This document shows, in pieces, positions 50,104 through 57,724 of a DNA stretch of 64,000 nucleotides. A model generated the notes under the pieces. It ran no database searches, had not been told where the DNA came from, and saw only the letters and a list, made by a program, of their open reading frames with translations. This DNA is from Streptomyces antnestii (lineage in GTDB: Bacteria > Actinomycetota > Actinomycetes > Streptomycetales > Streptomycetaceae), in assembly GCF_004005495.1 (NCBI RefSeq), contig NZ_RZYA01000003.1, positions 62,001-126,000 on the forward strand, read 5' to 3'. The position numbers and the translations under genes were made by a program. Every line of letters begins with the position of its first letter. Positions within the stretch are counted from its first letter, which is position 1.

Positions 50104-51494
50104 CACGCTCCCTCTGTCGTCGGTACGTCGGTCATGCGCTCTTCACGGGCGGTCTCGCGGTTCTGTGCGATGTCGCGGCGGATGCTGGCGGCGAGCCAGG
50201 ATTCGCCCGGGGTGTGGCCGTGGCCGGCGTAGGTCCAGTGGGCGAGCGTGAGCGTGGTCGCCTCGGTGCTGTCGTCGGGGTCGGGCAGGCCGAGGGAGGC
50301 GCGTTGCTGGGCAGCGCGGTAGTCGGCGCGGACCTGGCGCAGGGCTCCGAGCGTGGTCGAGTAGCGGCGGGACTTGGTGGAGAAGTGGCCCCGGAAGCCG
50401 AGCATGTGGGCCCAGTCGCGGAGCTTGCGGTCCGGGTAGGCGTAGTGCAGGTCGAGGCACGCTTCGATCAGCCGGCGCGGGTGCTCGGGAACGCCGAGGA
50501 GTACGAGAGCTTCCTTGTTCCCGACCCGGCGGTCGACTGTGCCCGTGGTCTCGGCGGCCTTGGTGGCGTACTTGGCGACGTACGAGGCCACTGCCTGTTC
50601 CGTGATCTCGGAGCCGTCACCGAAGGCCTTGATGGGCCGCACGTCGAGCTGTGTGCCCCAGCCGAGGACGCGGGCGGGGTGGTCGCCGGCGGCGGGCACA
50701 TCGACCTGGACGCGGGCGGCGGCGGCGTGGATCGCGTCGGTGAGCAGGGCGACGCTCGCCCAGTGTGGGGGCGGGCTGTCTGGGCCTTCGGGGCCGTCGA
50801 AGCGGATCACGGCGTGGAAGTGGACGGCGCCGCGCTTCTGGTACTCAGCGACCTTGCCGAAGGAGAGCCGGGACTGTTCGCGGGCGGCTTTCTGGGTGAG
50901 GCCGGCGCGGGCGGCGATCTCGCGTCGCAGGTAGATCGTGAAGTAGCGCCACAGCTCGGAGGCGTGGTTGTTCCACAGCACGGCGCCGGCGTAGTCGTAC
51001 GACTCGGGGTCGAGCGGAGTGCCCAGCTCGGGTGCGTCCTCGGGGTGTCGGGTGCCGCAGCGGCACGGGCGGTTGCCGGGCCGGTTGTGGACCGGGCCGA
51101 AGCTCGGGGCGGTGAGCGTGGCGAAGACGCGGGGGTGCTCACGGATCGTGTGCGGAGTGCCCTTGCCCGGGTCGCCAACGAGGCCGGCGCGGATCAGGTG
51201 GTAGGTGTCGCCCGCGTAGGTCCAGGCGCAGGAGGGGCAGCGCGAGGCACGGCGGTTGCCGCACGCGACCCGGAGTTTGCCGCCGGGTTCGTGGTCGGTG
51301 GAGTACGAGAAGAGCGCCTGTCCGGTGGTCCGGTCGCGGGTGACCGTGGTGCCTTGCAGGTGGATCGGGTCGGAGCAGCCGCCGGTGCGGCGGATCTGGT
51401 CTTGGAGGCGGTCGAAGCCGGAGGACCCGGCAACCCTCAGCACGTCGGCGAGGGTGGCCGGGTCCAGGCCCGCCATGGTGGCGGTGTCGGTCAC
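50100..51494 (-). CDS. Rolling-circle replication initiator (RepSA-like)
   Basis: GTG 51494 gives 464 residues. Features are an N-terminal zinc-type CPSC motif (about 78-81), the HUH motif in AVHFHAVIRFDG, and the Tyr motif region SYVAKYATKAAE where Tyr would nick DNA. The length and pattern match the pSAM2 RepSA class of initiators, which replicate the excised circle by rolling circle. Its start overlaps the methyltransferase stop (GTGA), and its stop overlaps xis. The nicking origin is expected nearby but was not identified. Confidence 0.93.
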   Translation of the reverse strand: MTDTATMAGLDPATLADVLRVAGSSGFDRLQDQIRRTGGCSDPIHLQGTTVTRDRTTGQALFSYSTDHEPGGKLRVACGNRRASRCPSCAWTYAGDTYHLIRAGLVGDPGKGTPHTIREHPRVFATLTAPSFGPVHNRPGNRPCRCGTRHPEDAPELGTPLDPESYDYAGAVLWNNHASELWRYFTIYLRREIAARAGLTQKAAREQSRLSFGKVAEYQKRGAVHFHAVIRFDGPEGPDSPPPHWASVALLTDAIHAAAARVQVDVPAAGDHPARVLGWGTQLDVRPIKAFGDGSEITEQAVASYVAKYATKAAETTGTVDRRVGNKEALVLLGVPEHPRRLIEACLDLHYAYPDRKLRDWAHMLGFRGHFSTKSRRYSTTLGALRQVRADYRAAQQRASLGLPDPDDSTEATTLTLAHWTYAGHGHTPGESWLAASIRRDIAQNRETAREERMTDVPTTEGAW

Positions 51495-52156
51495 GCGGCA
51501 ACCGCCAGCCGGGAGGCGAGCAGGGCGGTGCCGATCCACTCGGTGTAGGCCGGGGGGATGCATTCGCGGATGCCGTCGCGGTTCATCCAGGGCACGCCCA
51601 TGTCGTCGCGGGCTTCCTGGACGCCGGAGAAGTTGCCGACGTAGTGGGCGAAGTGTCCGGCGGCGCGGGGGCGTCCCATCTTGGTCAGCGGCGTCGTGTG
51701 GACGCGGTGGCGGGGCGGGGTGAAGGTGAAGCCGCCGCCGGTTTCGAAGAGCCGGTGCCGGTAGGTGCGCATCCCGAACGCTGCGGCGCACAAGGTCACC
51801 GGTGCGCGCAGTTCGCCGGCTGCTTCTTCGACGTTCTCGATCACCCAGGGGCGGCCGGTCGCTTCGAGAGCGGCGCGGACCGGGGCGATCAGGTCGGGGT
51901 GTTCGCGGCCCTGGATGCGCTGGGCGAGTGTGTACCGCTGGCAGGGCGGTGAGGCATGGATGAAGTCGAACTCCGCTCCGTACGAGCGCAGGTAGTCGAG
52001 CGCGTCTGCCTGGACGAAGTGCAGCGGGTAGCGGGGCTGCGGAGCGAGGTCGACGCCGGTGACGTCGAATCCCGCCTGGTGGTAGCCCATGCCGGCGCCG
52101 CCTTGGCAGGAGAAGAGGTCGAGGACCCGCAGGCCGTTGGGAAGAGCTGTGTTCAT
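51491..52156 (-). CDS. Small DNA cytosine-C5 methyltransferase
   Basis: ATG 52156 gives 221 residues; normal C5 methyltransferases have 300 or more. Motif I (LDLFSCQGGAGMGY) is at about 12-25, motif IV SPPCQ with the catalytic Cys at 72, and motif VI ENV at 107-109. After QRYTLAQR and a motif VIII-like RHRLFE there is little room for a target-recognition domain; the C-terminus ends TEWIGTALLASRL, which resembles motif X. No restriction enzyme is nearby, so it is an orphan enzyme. It may protect the element on entry. Overlaps with both neighbours. Confidence 0.88.
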   Translation of the reverse strand: MNTALPNGLRVLDLFSCQGGAGMGYHQAGFDVTGVDLAPQPRYPLHFVQADALDYLRSYGAEFDFIHASPPCQRYTLAQRIQGREHPDLIAPVRAALEATGRPWVIENVEEAAGELRAPVTLCAAAFGMRTYRHRLFETGGGFTFTPPRHRVHTTPLTKMGRPRAAGHFAHYVGNFSGVQEARDDMGVPWMNRDGIRECIPPAYTEWIGTALLASRLAVAA

Positions 52157-52407
52157 CGCGCACCGTCCTTGCGGCTCTTGCGGGGCGGGTCGGAGTGGTA
52201 GCGGCTGGTGCCCAGGTCGCGGCCGTCGTGCTGGTGGCGCGAGGCGCTCGGGTTGCGGTCGTTCCAGTCCTCCGCGCACACCTTGTGGACGGGCTCACCG
52301 CCGTGGGAGCGCATCGGGGTGGGCTTGCCGCACTGGGTGCAGGCGCAGTTGCCGGAGTGGTCGTAGTGCTGGCTGGAGCCCCAGTTCAGGAGTCCCATTC
52401 CGATCAC
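52153..52407 (-). CDS. Small His/Cys-containing hypothetical protein
   Basis: GTG 52407 (GTGA overlap with the preceding gene) gives 84 residues; ATG 52398 is an alternative. The N-terminal half has a possible metal site (HYDHSGNCACTQCGKPTP, with a later Cys in KVCAEDW), and the C-terminal half is charged and disordered. It overlaps the methyltransferase start by 4 bp (ATGA). It may bind nucleic acid, or serve as a methyltransferase partner, but this is inference. Confidence 0.6.
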   Translation of the reverse strand: MIGMGLLNWGSSQHYDHSGNCACTQCGKPTPMRSHGGEPVHKVCAEDWNDRNPSASRHQHDGRDLGTSRYHSDPPRKSRKDGAR

Positions 52408-52595
52408 CGCCCCGTGCTGACGAGGGCAGTGGCCGGGCGAGTGCTGCCGGTGCCGGTGCCGTGGCAGGCAGGGCAGTGGGCCGTGATCGTGCGCAGGTGG
52501 CCGTGGCAGTCGCGTCCACCGAGGGTGACCTTGGCGGAGGCGAAGCCGTCGCAGTGGGAGCAGAGCCGAACGCGGGCAGGGGTGTGCTCAGGCAT
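52404..52595 (-). CDS. Small zinc-finger-like protein
   Basis: The protein has 63 residues from ATG 52595. Two CxxC units, CSHC and CPACHGTGTG, resemble one DnaJ-type zinc cluster. It opens the six-gene overlapping chain that continues to int. Such tiny Cys-rich proteins are common in AICEs and have no known role. Confidence 0.65.
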   Translation of the reverse strand: MPEHTPARVRLCSHCDGFASAKVTLGGRDCHGHLRTITAHCPACHGTGTGSTRPATALVSTGR

Positions 52596-52643
52596 GATGG
52601 GGCTTCCCTTTCGGGTCCGATGGATCAGGAAGAGGTGCAGGCG

Positions 52644-52683
52644 CCCGGGGCGGCGGAAGTTTGGCGACCGAGGCCGCCCCGGG
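52644..52683 (-). terminator. Hairpin downstream of the 83-aa gene
   Basis: An 11-bp perfect stem, cccggggcggc / gccgccccggg, with an 18-nt loop. It lies between the 83-aa gene and the rep-int chain, and may limit read-through from the spread-gene block. Confidence 0.65.
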
Positions 52684-52689
52684 GGCCGT

Positions 52690-52941
52690 TCAGCGACGGC
52701 GGTTGCGGCGGGGCTTGGAGTACGCCGGCGGCACGTCCTCGTACGCCTGCTGTCCGCGCCTGAAGGATTCGCCGTCGGCGTCCGTGACCCGGCTCTTGCC
52801 GATCTCGCGGGTGATGCGGTTCATGGCCTTGCGGTCGCCGTGGCGCTTGGCAATGGCGTAGTCGCGTCCGAGTTCGGCCATGGCCGGGTTGCTCGGGGTC
52901 GACGGCTCGCTGTTGTCGGTCTTGCGGCTGAAGAAGCCCAT
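52690..52941 (-). CDS. Hypothetical 83-aa protein of the element
   Basis: ATG 52941 gives 83 residues. The polar, charged sequence (ELGRDYAIAKRHGDRKAMNR, then a basic C-terminus PRRNRRR) suggests a nucleic-acid-associated protein. No family is recognised, though similar small proteins sit after spdD in AICEs. Its start is 1 bp after the spdD stop, so it is coupled to it. Confidence 0.6.
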   Translation of the reverse strand: MGFFSRKTDNSEPSTPSNPAMAELGRDYAIAKRHGDRKAMNRITREIGKSRVTDADGESFRRGQQAYEDVPPAYSKPRRNRRR

Positions 52942-52942
52942 G

Positions 52943-53266
52943 TCAGCGCTTCCTTTCCTGGGTGAGGATCGAACGGGTGACGAGAGCGACGATCGCGAGC
53001 GAACCGGCGGTGATCGCGACCGCGAGGAGCATGGAGACCAGCACGGCACCGACCACGAGGACCGCAGCGGTTCCGCCGCCGACGGCGAGGAGCAGCGCGC
53101 CGGGGGTGAGCTGGACCGTGGGCCGAGCCGGCGCGGCGGGTGCTGGCGGCGGGCTCACGTAGTGGATGGCGGTCGCAGCGGGGTCGTGGTGTTCGACGAC
53201 GGTGCCGGTGAGCGGGATGGTCTCGCCGGTCGGCTGGACGTTGACCGGAATCTTGGGCGTGAACAC
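52943..53266 (-). CDS. spdD: SpdD-family intramycelial spread protein
   Basis: GTG 53266 gives 107 residues with gggag upstream. It has the SpdD start MFTPKIPVNVQPTGE, a Pro-rich stretch, and two C-terminal membrane helices (GALLLAVGGGTAAVLVVGAV, then AVAITAGSLAIVALVTRSIL). Spd proteins help plasmids move through the septa of the recipient mycelium after Tra-mediated entry. The frame extension to 53566 overlaps the next small genes and is a shadow. Confidence 0.85.
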   Translation of the reverse strand: MFTPKIPVNVQPTGETIPLTGTVVEHHDPAATAIHYVSPPPAPAAPARPTVQLTPGALLLAVGGGTAAVLVVGAVLVSMLLAVAITAGSLAIVALVTRSILTQERKR

Positions 53267-53292
53267 GGTCTGTATCTCCCTTGCGAGTTGGG

Positions 53293-53448
53293 TCAGTTGA
53301 TGAGGGACCCGAGGGCCGGGCCGAGGAAGCTGCCAGCGATGAGGTAGCCGCCGAGCAGAAGCAGGGCCACGAGCCACCACGGCGGGCGGGCGAGCTTGAT
53401 GCCGAGGACTCCGACGACGATCACGGCGAGCCAGAGCGGGACGTCCAC
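53293..53448 (-). CDS. Short membrane protein (spread-protein-like)
   Basis: GTG 53448 with AGGAG 6 bp upstream gives 51 residues, stop TGA 53293-53295. Most of it is hydrophobic: two helices (PLWLAVIVVGVLGI and LVALLLLGGYLIAGSFLG) separated by KLARPPWW. It lies between spdD (26 bp downstream) and the 62-aa zinc protein (8 bp upstream) on the same strand. Tiny membrane proteins of this type are regular members of the spd cluster. Confidence 0.75.
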   Translation of the reverse strand: MDVPLWLAVIVVGVLGIKLARPPWWLVALLLLGGYLIAGSFLGPALGSLIN

Positions 53449-53456
53449 GAGATCTC

Positions 53457-53645
53457 CTAGGCCGAGCAGCGGTGGGTACGGGCGGCGAGTTCGGCGGCGG
53501 AGCGGTTGTTGTACTCGCCGGAGAAGTCGCAGCGCGGGGCGGTGCAGGCGGCGACGTGGCGGTCACGTCCGCGTCCGTCGAAGAACGTGGCGACCTGGAC
53601 GGGGCCTAACTTGCGCACCTCGCGGAAGCGGCGGTGAGCGGTCAT
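53457..53645 (-). CDS. Mobile-element transfer protein, small zinc-binding type
   Basis: ATG 53645 gives 62 residues. Cys/His residues (AACTAPRCDFSGEYN ... TRTHRC-type, C-x4-C-x18-H-x-C) could bind one zinc. This matches a family commonly annotated as mobile element transfer protein in Streptomyces AICEs. It is followed closely by the 51-aa membrane gene and preceded by the SpdB-like gene (19 bp). Longer start candidates in the frame overlap that gene and are rejected. Confidence 0.8.
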   Translation of the reverse strand: MTAHRRFREVRKLGPVQVATFFDGRGRDRHVAACTAPRCDFSGEYNNRSAAELAARTHRCSA

Positions 53646-53664
53646 GTCGGATCTTCCTTTCTGG

Positions 53665-54387
53665 TCAGGCGAGTTGGAGTTGCGCGGCGATCGCGTCGGC
53701 CATCGGGGCGGGCAGGCCGAGGCGGGTGCGGAGCACGTCGGGGGCGATCGGGTTGCCGGTCGACGCCTTGTGCGTGTCCGCGATCTTCTGTGCGTGGTCG
53801 AGGAGCGCCGGGGGAACGGCCGGGGCACTGAGTGCGGGTGCCGGGAGCGGTTCGGGGGCGGTCAGCTCGGGAGCGGGCTCCGGCACGGGGGCGGGTTCGG
53901 CGGTTGGCAGCTCGGCCGGGGGTGGCTCCGGGGCCCGTTCCACGGTGACCGGCTCCGGGACCGCGACGGGCTCCGGCTCTGGGTCGGTGACGAGGGTGTG
54001 GACCTGCCGCATGAGAGCGCCGAAGGCCAGCAGCGCGGCGGACGGGGGCACGGCCGCGACCACGTAGTCGAGGAATGGGGCGTGGTCTCCGACGCCGGCG
54101 ACGTTGAGGCCGATGCTGCCGAGGGAGCCCGCGACGGTGAGGCCGATCGCCCACCAGTCCGTGACGTGTCGCAGAGCGGCGCGGAACATCAGGACCTCGC
54201 CGGCCAGGATGAACAGGTCGATCGTTCCCGGCCAGGCCCACCGGCGCTGCGGGGAACCGGCCAGGCCATGAGCTTGGGCGACCGAGGCGAGATGTGCGTA
54301 GGAGAGCCAGAACGCGGCGATCGTCAGCGCCGTGATCACGGCACCGGCTACGAGGATCGCGGTGCGTTCCGCTTTCGCCTTGGTCAT
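53665..54387 (-). CDS. DUF2637 (SpdB-type) membrane protein
   Basis: The protein has 240 residues. Four membrane helices in the first 130 residues (AILVAGAVITALTIAAFWLS, WPGTIDLFILAGEVLMFRAA, WWAIGLTVAGSLGSIGLNVA, VVAAVPPSAALLAFGALMRQ) form the DUF2637 domain. A Pro/Glu-rich repeat of about 60 residues (PEPVAVPEPVTVERAPEPPP type) and a C-terminal winged-helix-like part (ALLDHAQKIADTHKASTGNP) follow. SpdB proteins form complexes with Tra and other Spd proteins for spread through the mycelium. ATG with agga upstream. Confidence 0.88.
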   Translation of the reverse strand: MTKAKAERTAILVAGAVITALTIAAFWLSYAHLASVAQAHGLAGSPQRRWAWPGTIDLFILAGEVLMFRAALRHVTDWWAIGLTVAGSLGSIGLNVAGVGDHAPFLDYVVAAVPPSAALLAFGALMRQVHTLVTDPEPEPVAVPEPVTVERAPEPPPAELPTAEPAPVPEPAPELTAPEPLPAPALSAPAVPPALLDHAQKIADTHKASTGNPIAPDVLRTRLGLPAPMADAIAAQLQLA

Positions 54388-54460
54388 CGCGTCCTCCTTT
54401 CAGGGGAGTTGGGCCGGGGCGGGGCGGGGATCAGGGTCCAGCCGCCCGGCCCCGGTGCGG

Positions 54461-54643
54461 TCAGCGGCGGTTGAAGCCGGGGCAGCCATTGACCATGTGG
54501 TCCACGCACTGCGGGCAGTCCTCTCGGGGACCGAGCCTCCGGTGGATCGCGCGGTCGTAGGCGTGCCTCCAGCACTGCGGGCACTCGCCCTCGGGCGTCG
54601 ACATGGACGAGTGAGCGGTACGCGGATTTCCGAACAGAGCCAT
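54461..54643 (-). CDS. Small CxxC zinc-finger-like protein
   Basis: ATG 54643 with GGAG 6 bp upstream gives 60 residues. The two CPQC motifs (ECPQCWRHAYDR and EDCPQCVDHM) and a later Cys (GCPGF) suggest one structural zinc. Function unknown; it lies between spdB and a second zinc-knuckle protein. Confidence 0.65.
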   Translation of the reverse strand: MALFGNPRTAHSSMSTPEGECPQCWRHAYDRAIHRRLGPREDCPQCVDHMVNGCPGFNRR

Positions 54644-54671
54644 CACCGGCTCCTTTCTTGTGAGCGAGGGG

Positions 54672-54845
54672 TCAGTCCTGAGGCGCTTCGCCGGTGCCCA
54701 GGCAGTTCAGGCACAGGCCGTTCTGTTGGCCGACGACGCGGCGTTTGCGGCCGATGCGGACCGAGGTGGCGACCTCTCCGGTGCCCTTGCACGGGTCGCA
54801 CTGCTTCGCGGCCGGCGGACGGAGCGGGGTCTTCTTCGCGGCCAT
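54672..54845 (-). CDS. Small DnaJ-type zinc-knuckle protein
   Basis: ATG 54845, with GGAG 8 bp upstream, gives 57 residues; GTG 54851, overlapping the previous stop, is possible. Two motifs, CDPCKGTGEV and CLNCLGTGEA, each have the CxxCxGxG form of DnaJ zinc domains. This and the 63-aa protein at 52404 share the feature and may be related. Function unknown. Confidence 0.7.
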   Translation of the reverse strand: MAAKKTPLRPPAAKQCDPCKGTGEVATSVRIGRKRRVVGQQNGLCLNCLGTGEAPQD

Positions 54846-54847
54846 GC

Positions 54848-55042
54848 TCACCACTCCGAGCGCGGGTAGCGGGGGCCGCTGGTGGGGTCGTAGCCGGGCG
54901 GGAAGGTGCCGGCGGGCAGCGAGGCCGCGAGCGAGGGGCCCACGGCTTTGAGGAAGGCGCGGTCCACGTCGCGGCCGTGGGAGTAGCCGATCAGGTCACT
55001 GAGCAGGCGCAGGGTGCGGAAGAAGTCGGACTGCTCATACAT
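54848..55042 (-). CDS. Hypothetical 64-aa protein of the element
   Basis: ATG 55042 with AGGAGG upstream gives 64 residues (MYEQSDFFRTLRLLSDLIGY, then a Pro-rich end). It is a probably soluble, helical N-terminus with a proline-rich tail. No family is recognised. It follows tra by 81 bp and overlaps the next gene's possible start, so it is part of the transfer operon. Confidence 0.65.
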   Translation of the reverse strand: MYEQSDFFRTLRLLSDLIGYSHGRDVDRAFLKAVGPSLAASLPAGTFPPGYDPTSGPRYPRSEW

Positions 55043-55123
55043 GGGATTTCCTCCTGTTTCGGGCATGGCTCGGGTAGGGACCTGGCGCGAAGGCGGTCAC
55101 GCCGACCGTGTGGAGCAGGGGTG

Positions 55124-56464
55124 TCAGGGAATCGCCGGAGCCTCAGTGGGCATAGGCGGGATGATCAGCGTCGGGTCCAGCGGAGCGACGGGGCGGAACG
55201 GCTCCAGGGCCGGAAGGTCCGGGGCCAGGTGCGCGAACTCGCGGCAGACCGCCACGGTTTCGCTCTCCGAGGTCTCCGGGGTGCGGATGCGGGACCAGCC
55301 GCCGGAGGAGTCCGCCGCCACCGCCTGACCAGGTCGGTCGGCAGGGATCGTGCACGCGGCGGGCACGGATTCCGGGGCCACGTCGTTCAGCCCCATCTCT
55401 GCGGTCTGCTTGTCGTTGACCCGGTGCACGACCCGGCCGGTGAGCTGAGCGCGAAGCATGGTCGCGCCCTTGCCGAGTTCGGAACCGAAGCGCTGTCCGC
55501 AGATCTCCAGATAGATGCCGACTGCGCGGGACAGCTGGGCCAGTCGGATCAGGCCGGTGACGATCCGTTCGCGGCGTTCCTCATCCTTCTTGGAGGAGAT
55601 CAGGAACAGTTCCGCGATCTCGTCGACCAGGACCACCACCGGCGCCGGCCGAAGACGCTCCGGCAGAGCCCACAGGTCCGAGGCGCCATGCTTGGCGAGC
55701 AGATCGAAGCGGTCTTCCATCTCCGCCACCAGCACATCAATCAGCGAGGCAGCATCGTCCGGGTTCGTCGCGAGAGCGGACAGCCGGGCCGCGTAGCGGG
55801 ACTGTTCGACGCCGCGCTTGCAGTCGACCCCGACCAGGGCAACCGGCAGCCCGGCAAGCCCCTTGATCAGGTTCCGCTGGTACATGGACTTGCCCGACTG
55901 GTTCGCGCCCAGGGTCAGCGCGTGCGGGATCTTGCGGTAGTCCCGCTCGTACGCGGTCCCGTCATCCTTCAACGCGACCGGCACCACGAGATCGTGAGCC
56001 TGTGCCTTGCGCGGCATCCGGACCCGGCGCAGCACGTCATATCCGGTCATCCGGAGCTCGACGAAACCGGGCTTGGTCGCGAGCACGTGCACCGCGTGCA
56101 CTCCCCAGGCGTGGCGCAGACGCTCGGACGCGGCGGCAATGTCGGCCGGCTCCAGACCGGCGGGCAGCCGGAGCGTGACCCGAAGACCGGTCGACGTTCC
56201 CCGCACCCGACGGACCTTCGGCGGGACCGGCTGAACCTCGCGGCGAGCGACACTACGAGCCATGAACGCCCGCAACCCGGACGGCTGAACCGTCAGGCCA
56301 CACACATCCATCGTGGTCCGGTACTGCACGGTGAACCGGGCCCACGCGGCCGGCATACCGATCGTCGCCCAGTAAGCGCGCGGAGCGCGAACCTTCATGT
56401 AGCCGACACCACCCACGCCCGCTATGGCGCCCGAGGCCTCCAGCCACGTGGACACGTCGGTCAT
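55124..56464 (-). CDS. FtsK/SpoIIIE-type conjugative DNA translocase (Tra)
   Basis: The protein has 446 residues. A weak N-terminal membrane or interface segment is followed by the motor domain: Walker A GANQSGKSMY at about 186-195 and Walker B VVVLVDEIAELF, with Asp 281 and Glu 282. AICE Tra proteins act alone at the hyphal tip, as a hexamer that pumps double-stranded DNA after recognising 8-bp clt repeats. The C-terminal part (about 400-446) probably holds the winged helix that reads clt. It starts 2 bp after the stop of the SCO3933-family gene. Confidence 0.93.
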   Translation of the reverse strand: MTDVSTWLEASGAIAGVGGVGYMKVRAPRAYWATIGMPAAWARFTVQYRTTMDVCGLTVQPSGLRAFMARSVARREVQPVPPKVRRVRGTSTGLRVTLRLPAGLEPADIAAASERLRHAWGVHAVHVLATKPGFVELRMTGYDVLRRVRMPRKAQAHDLVVPVALKDDGTAYERDYRKIPHALTLGANQSGKSMYQRNLIKGLAGLPVALVGVDCKRGVEQSRYAARLSALATNPDDAASLIDVLVAEMEDRFDLLAKHGASDLWALPERLRPAPVVVLVDEIAELFLISSKKDEERRERIVTGLIRLAQLSRAVGIYLEICGQRFGSELGKGATMLRAQLTGRVVHRVNDKQTAEMGLNDVAPESVPAACTIPADRPGQAVAADSSGGWSRIRTPETSESETVAVCREFAHLAPDLPALEPFRPVAPLDPTLIIPPMPTEAPAIP

Positions 56465-56466
56465 GA

Positions 56467-56796
56467 TCAGACCCCCGGCGTGATGGCGACGGCGCGGAAC
56501 GCGATGCCATGGCGCTTCTGCCCGTTGAACTCGTTCTCCCAGTCACGGGCCTTGAGGCCGATCACCGAGACCGGCGTACCCGGAACGAGGTTCTCCGGGA
56601 GGCCCGTCTCCGGAACCGTCACCTGGTAGAGGTTCCCCTCACCCTCATCCGAGATCAGCAGGCCCACCGTCGACAGGCCCGCGTTCGTCTCCCGATCCAC
56701 GGCCCGCTCGCCCGTCGCCTTGTTGGCCATCTTCGGCGTGGGCGCAGTCGCGACGAACACGACGGCGGTCGAAAGGTCGATCTTGAAGGACGACAT
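56467..56796 (-). CDS. SCO3933-family regulatory protein
   Basis: ATG 56796 gives 109 residues. It matches the small family named after S. coelicolor SCO3933: IDLSTAVVFVATAPTPKMAN, then GTPVSVIGLKARDWE and a C-terminal IAFRAVAITPG. It looks like a single OB-fold-like beta barrel. In related elements it lies at the head of the transfer operon just before tra. Its role as a regulator is a family label and has not been tested here. It is transcribed from the operator region shared with korSA. Confidence 0.88.
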   Translation of the reverse strand: MSSFKIDLSTAVVFVATAPTPKMANKATGERAVDRETNAGLSTVGLLISDEGEGNLYQVTVPETGLPENLVPGTPVSVIGLKARDWENEFNGQKRHGIAFRAVAITPGV

Positions 56797-56837
56797 TGCT
56801 TCTCCTTGTTTCGAATGAGGCCCATTGGACCGCTTGC

Positions 56838-56927
56838 TCAACTTGTTGGTACAAGCTGATGTGTAGAGAGTGCATCACCGTGAGTGAGTCGTCAAGCACT
56901 TCGGCGCCACATGTACCAACAAGTTGA
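56838..56927. promoter_or_regulatory. Divergent operator region of the transfer operon and the GntR gene
   Basis: TCAACTTGTTGGTACA at 56838-56853 and its exact inverse TGTACCAACAAGTTGA at 56912-56927, 16 bp each, with a 58-bp spacer. The first copy contains a near palindrome CTTGTtggtACAAG. It lies between the divergent starts 56796 and 56951 and fits two operators for a KorSA-type repressor, one per promoter. Confidence 0.85.
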
Positions 56928-56950
56928 CTGAGTGCGTCATGATGGGGGGT

Positions 56951-57724
56951 ATGAGTAAGCAGCCGAAGTACCGACAGGTGGCCGACGCCCTGCGTCGCGA
57001 GATCGACAGCGGGACCTATGGGCCCGGTGCCCGTCTCCCTTCGGAAGCCGAGCTGTCTACTCGCTTCGACGCCTCGCGGAACACCATCCGGTCCGGCCTG
57101 AGCTTGCTGGTCAGTGAGGGGTTGATCTCGTCGAGCCAGGGACTCGGGTACGAGGTTCGGAAGCACGAAGTGTTCGTCCTGAACGCCTCCAAGTTCGAAA
57201 ACCTGAGCTTCCCGCAGAACGGCGACGCCTACTCAACCGACGTGACCAACGCCGGACGCCGGCCACACCAGACGTTCCGAGTGGAGCTGACCACTGCTCC
57301 CGAGTACATCGCTGAACGGCTCACCGTTGATGCTGGCTCGCGAGCCGTCCTGCGTTTCTGTCACCGGTTCGTGGACGACGTTCCATGGTCGACGCAGGCC
57401 ACCCACTACCCGGATTGGCTAGTTGAGCGCGCCCCTCGTCTGACAGAACCCGGCGACATTGCAGAAGGCACGACCCGGTATCTCGCGGGTCTTGGGATCG
57501 AGCAAGTGGGATACGCCGACGAGATCGCGACCCGCATGCCGACGCCTGAGGAGGCTCGGCTGTTGGAGATCGGCGCTGGCGTCCCCGTCCTGCTCTGGAC
57601 CCGAACCGGCTACTCCCCCGAGCGCCCCATCCGCTGCACCATCACCACGTTCCGGGGCGACCTGAACCGGATGAACTACGAGATCGGCGATCTGTCCGCC
57701 CGAAGCGAGAACGAGCCTCAGTGA
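56951..57724 (+). CDS. GntR/UTRA-family repressor (KorSA-like)
   Basis: ATG 56951 gives 257 residues. The winged HTH (about 1-70: KYRQVADALRREIDSGTYGP, RLPSEAELSTRF, SRNTIRSGLSLLVSEGLI) is of the GntR/HutC type; the UTRA ligand domain follows. In pSAM2 the KorSA repressor silences the activator and transfer genes and itself. The divergent transfer operon and a perfect inverted repeat in between support the same role here. Its stop overlaps the GNAT start (GTGA). Longer starts at 56924 and 56939 lack a ribosome site. Confidence 0.92.
   Translation: MSKQPKYRQVADALRREIDSGTYGPGARLPSEAELSTRFDASRNTIRSGLSLLVSEGLISSSQGLGYEVRKHEVFVLNASKFENLSFPQNGDAYSTDVTNAGRRPHQTFRVELTTAPEYIAERLTVDAGSRAVLRFCHRFVDDVPWSTQATHYPDWLVERAPRLTEPGDIAEGTTRYLAGLGIEQVGYADEIATRMPTPEEARLLEIGAGVPVLLWTRTGYSPERPIRCTITTFRGDLNRMNYEIGDLSARSENEPQ

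Noticed and set aside
51491..52156. Restriction-modification system on the element
   Set aside because: No endonuclease-like gene is adjacent to the methyltransferase.
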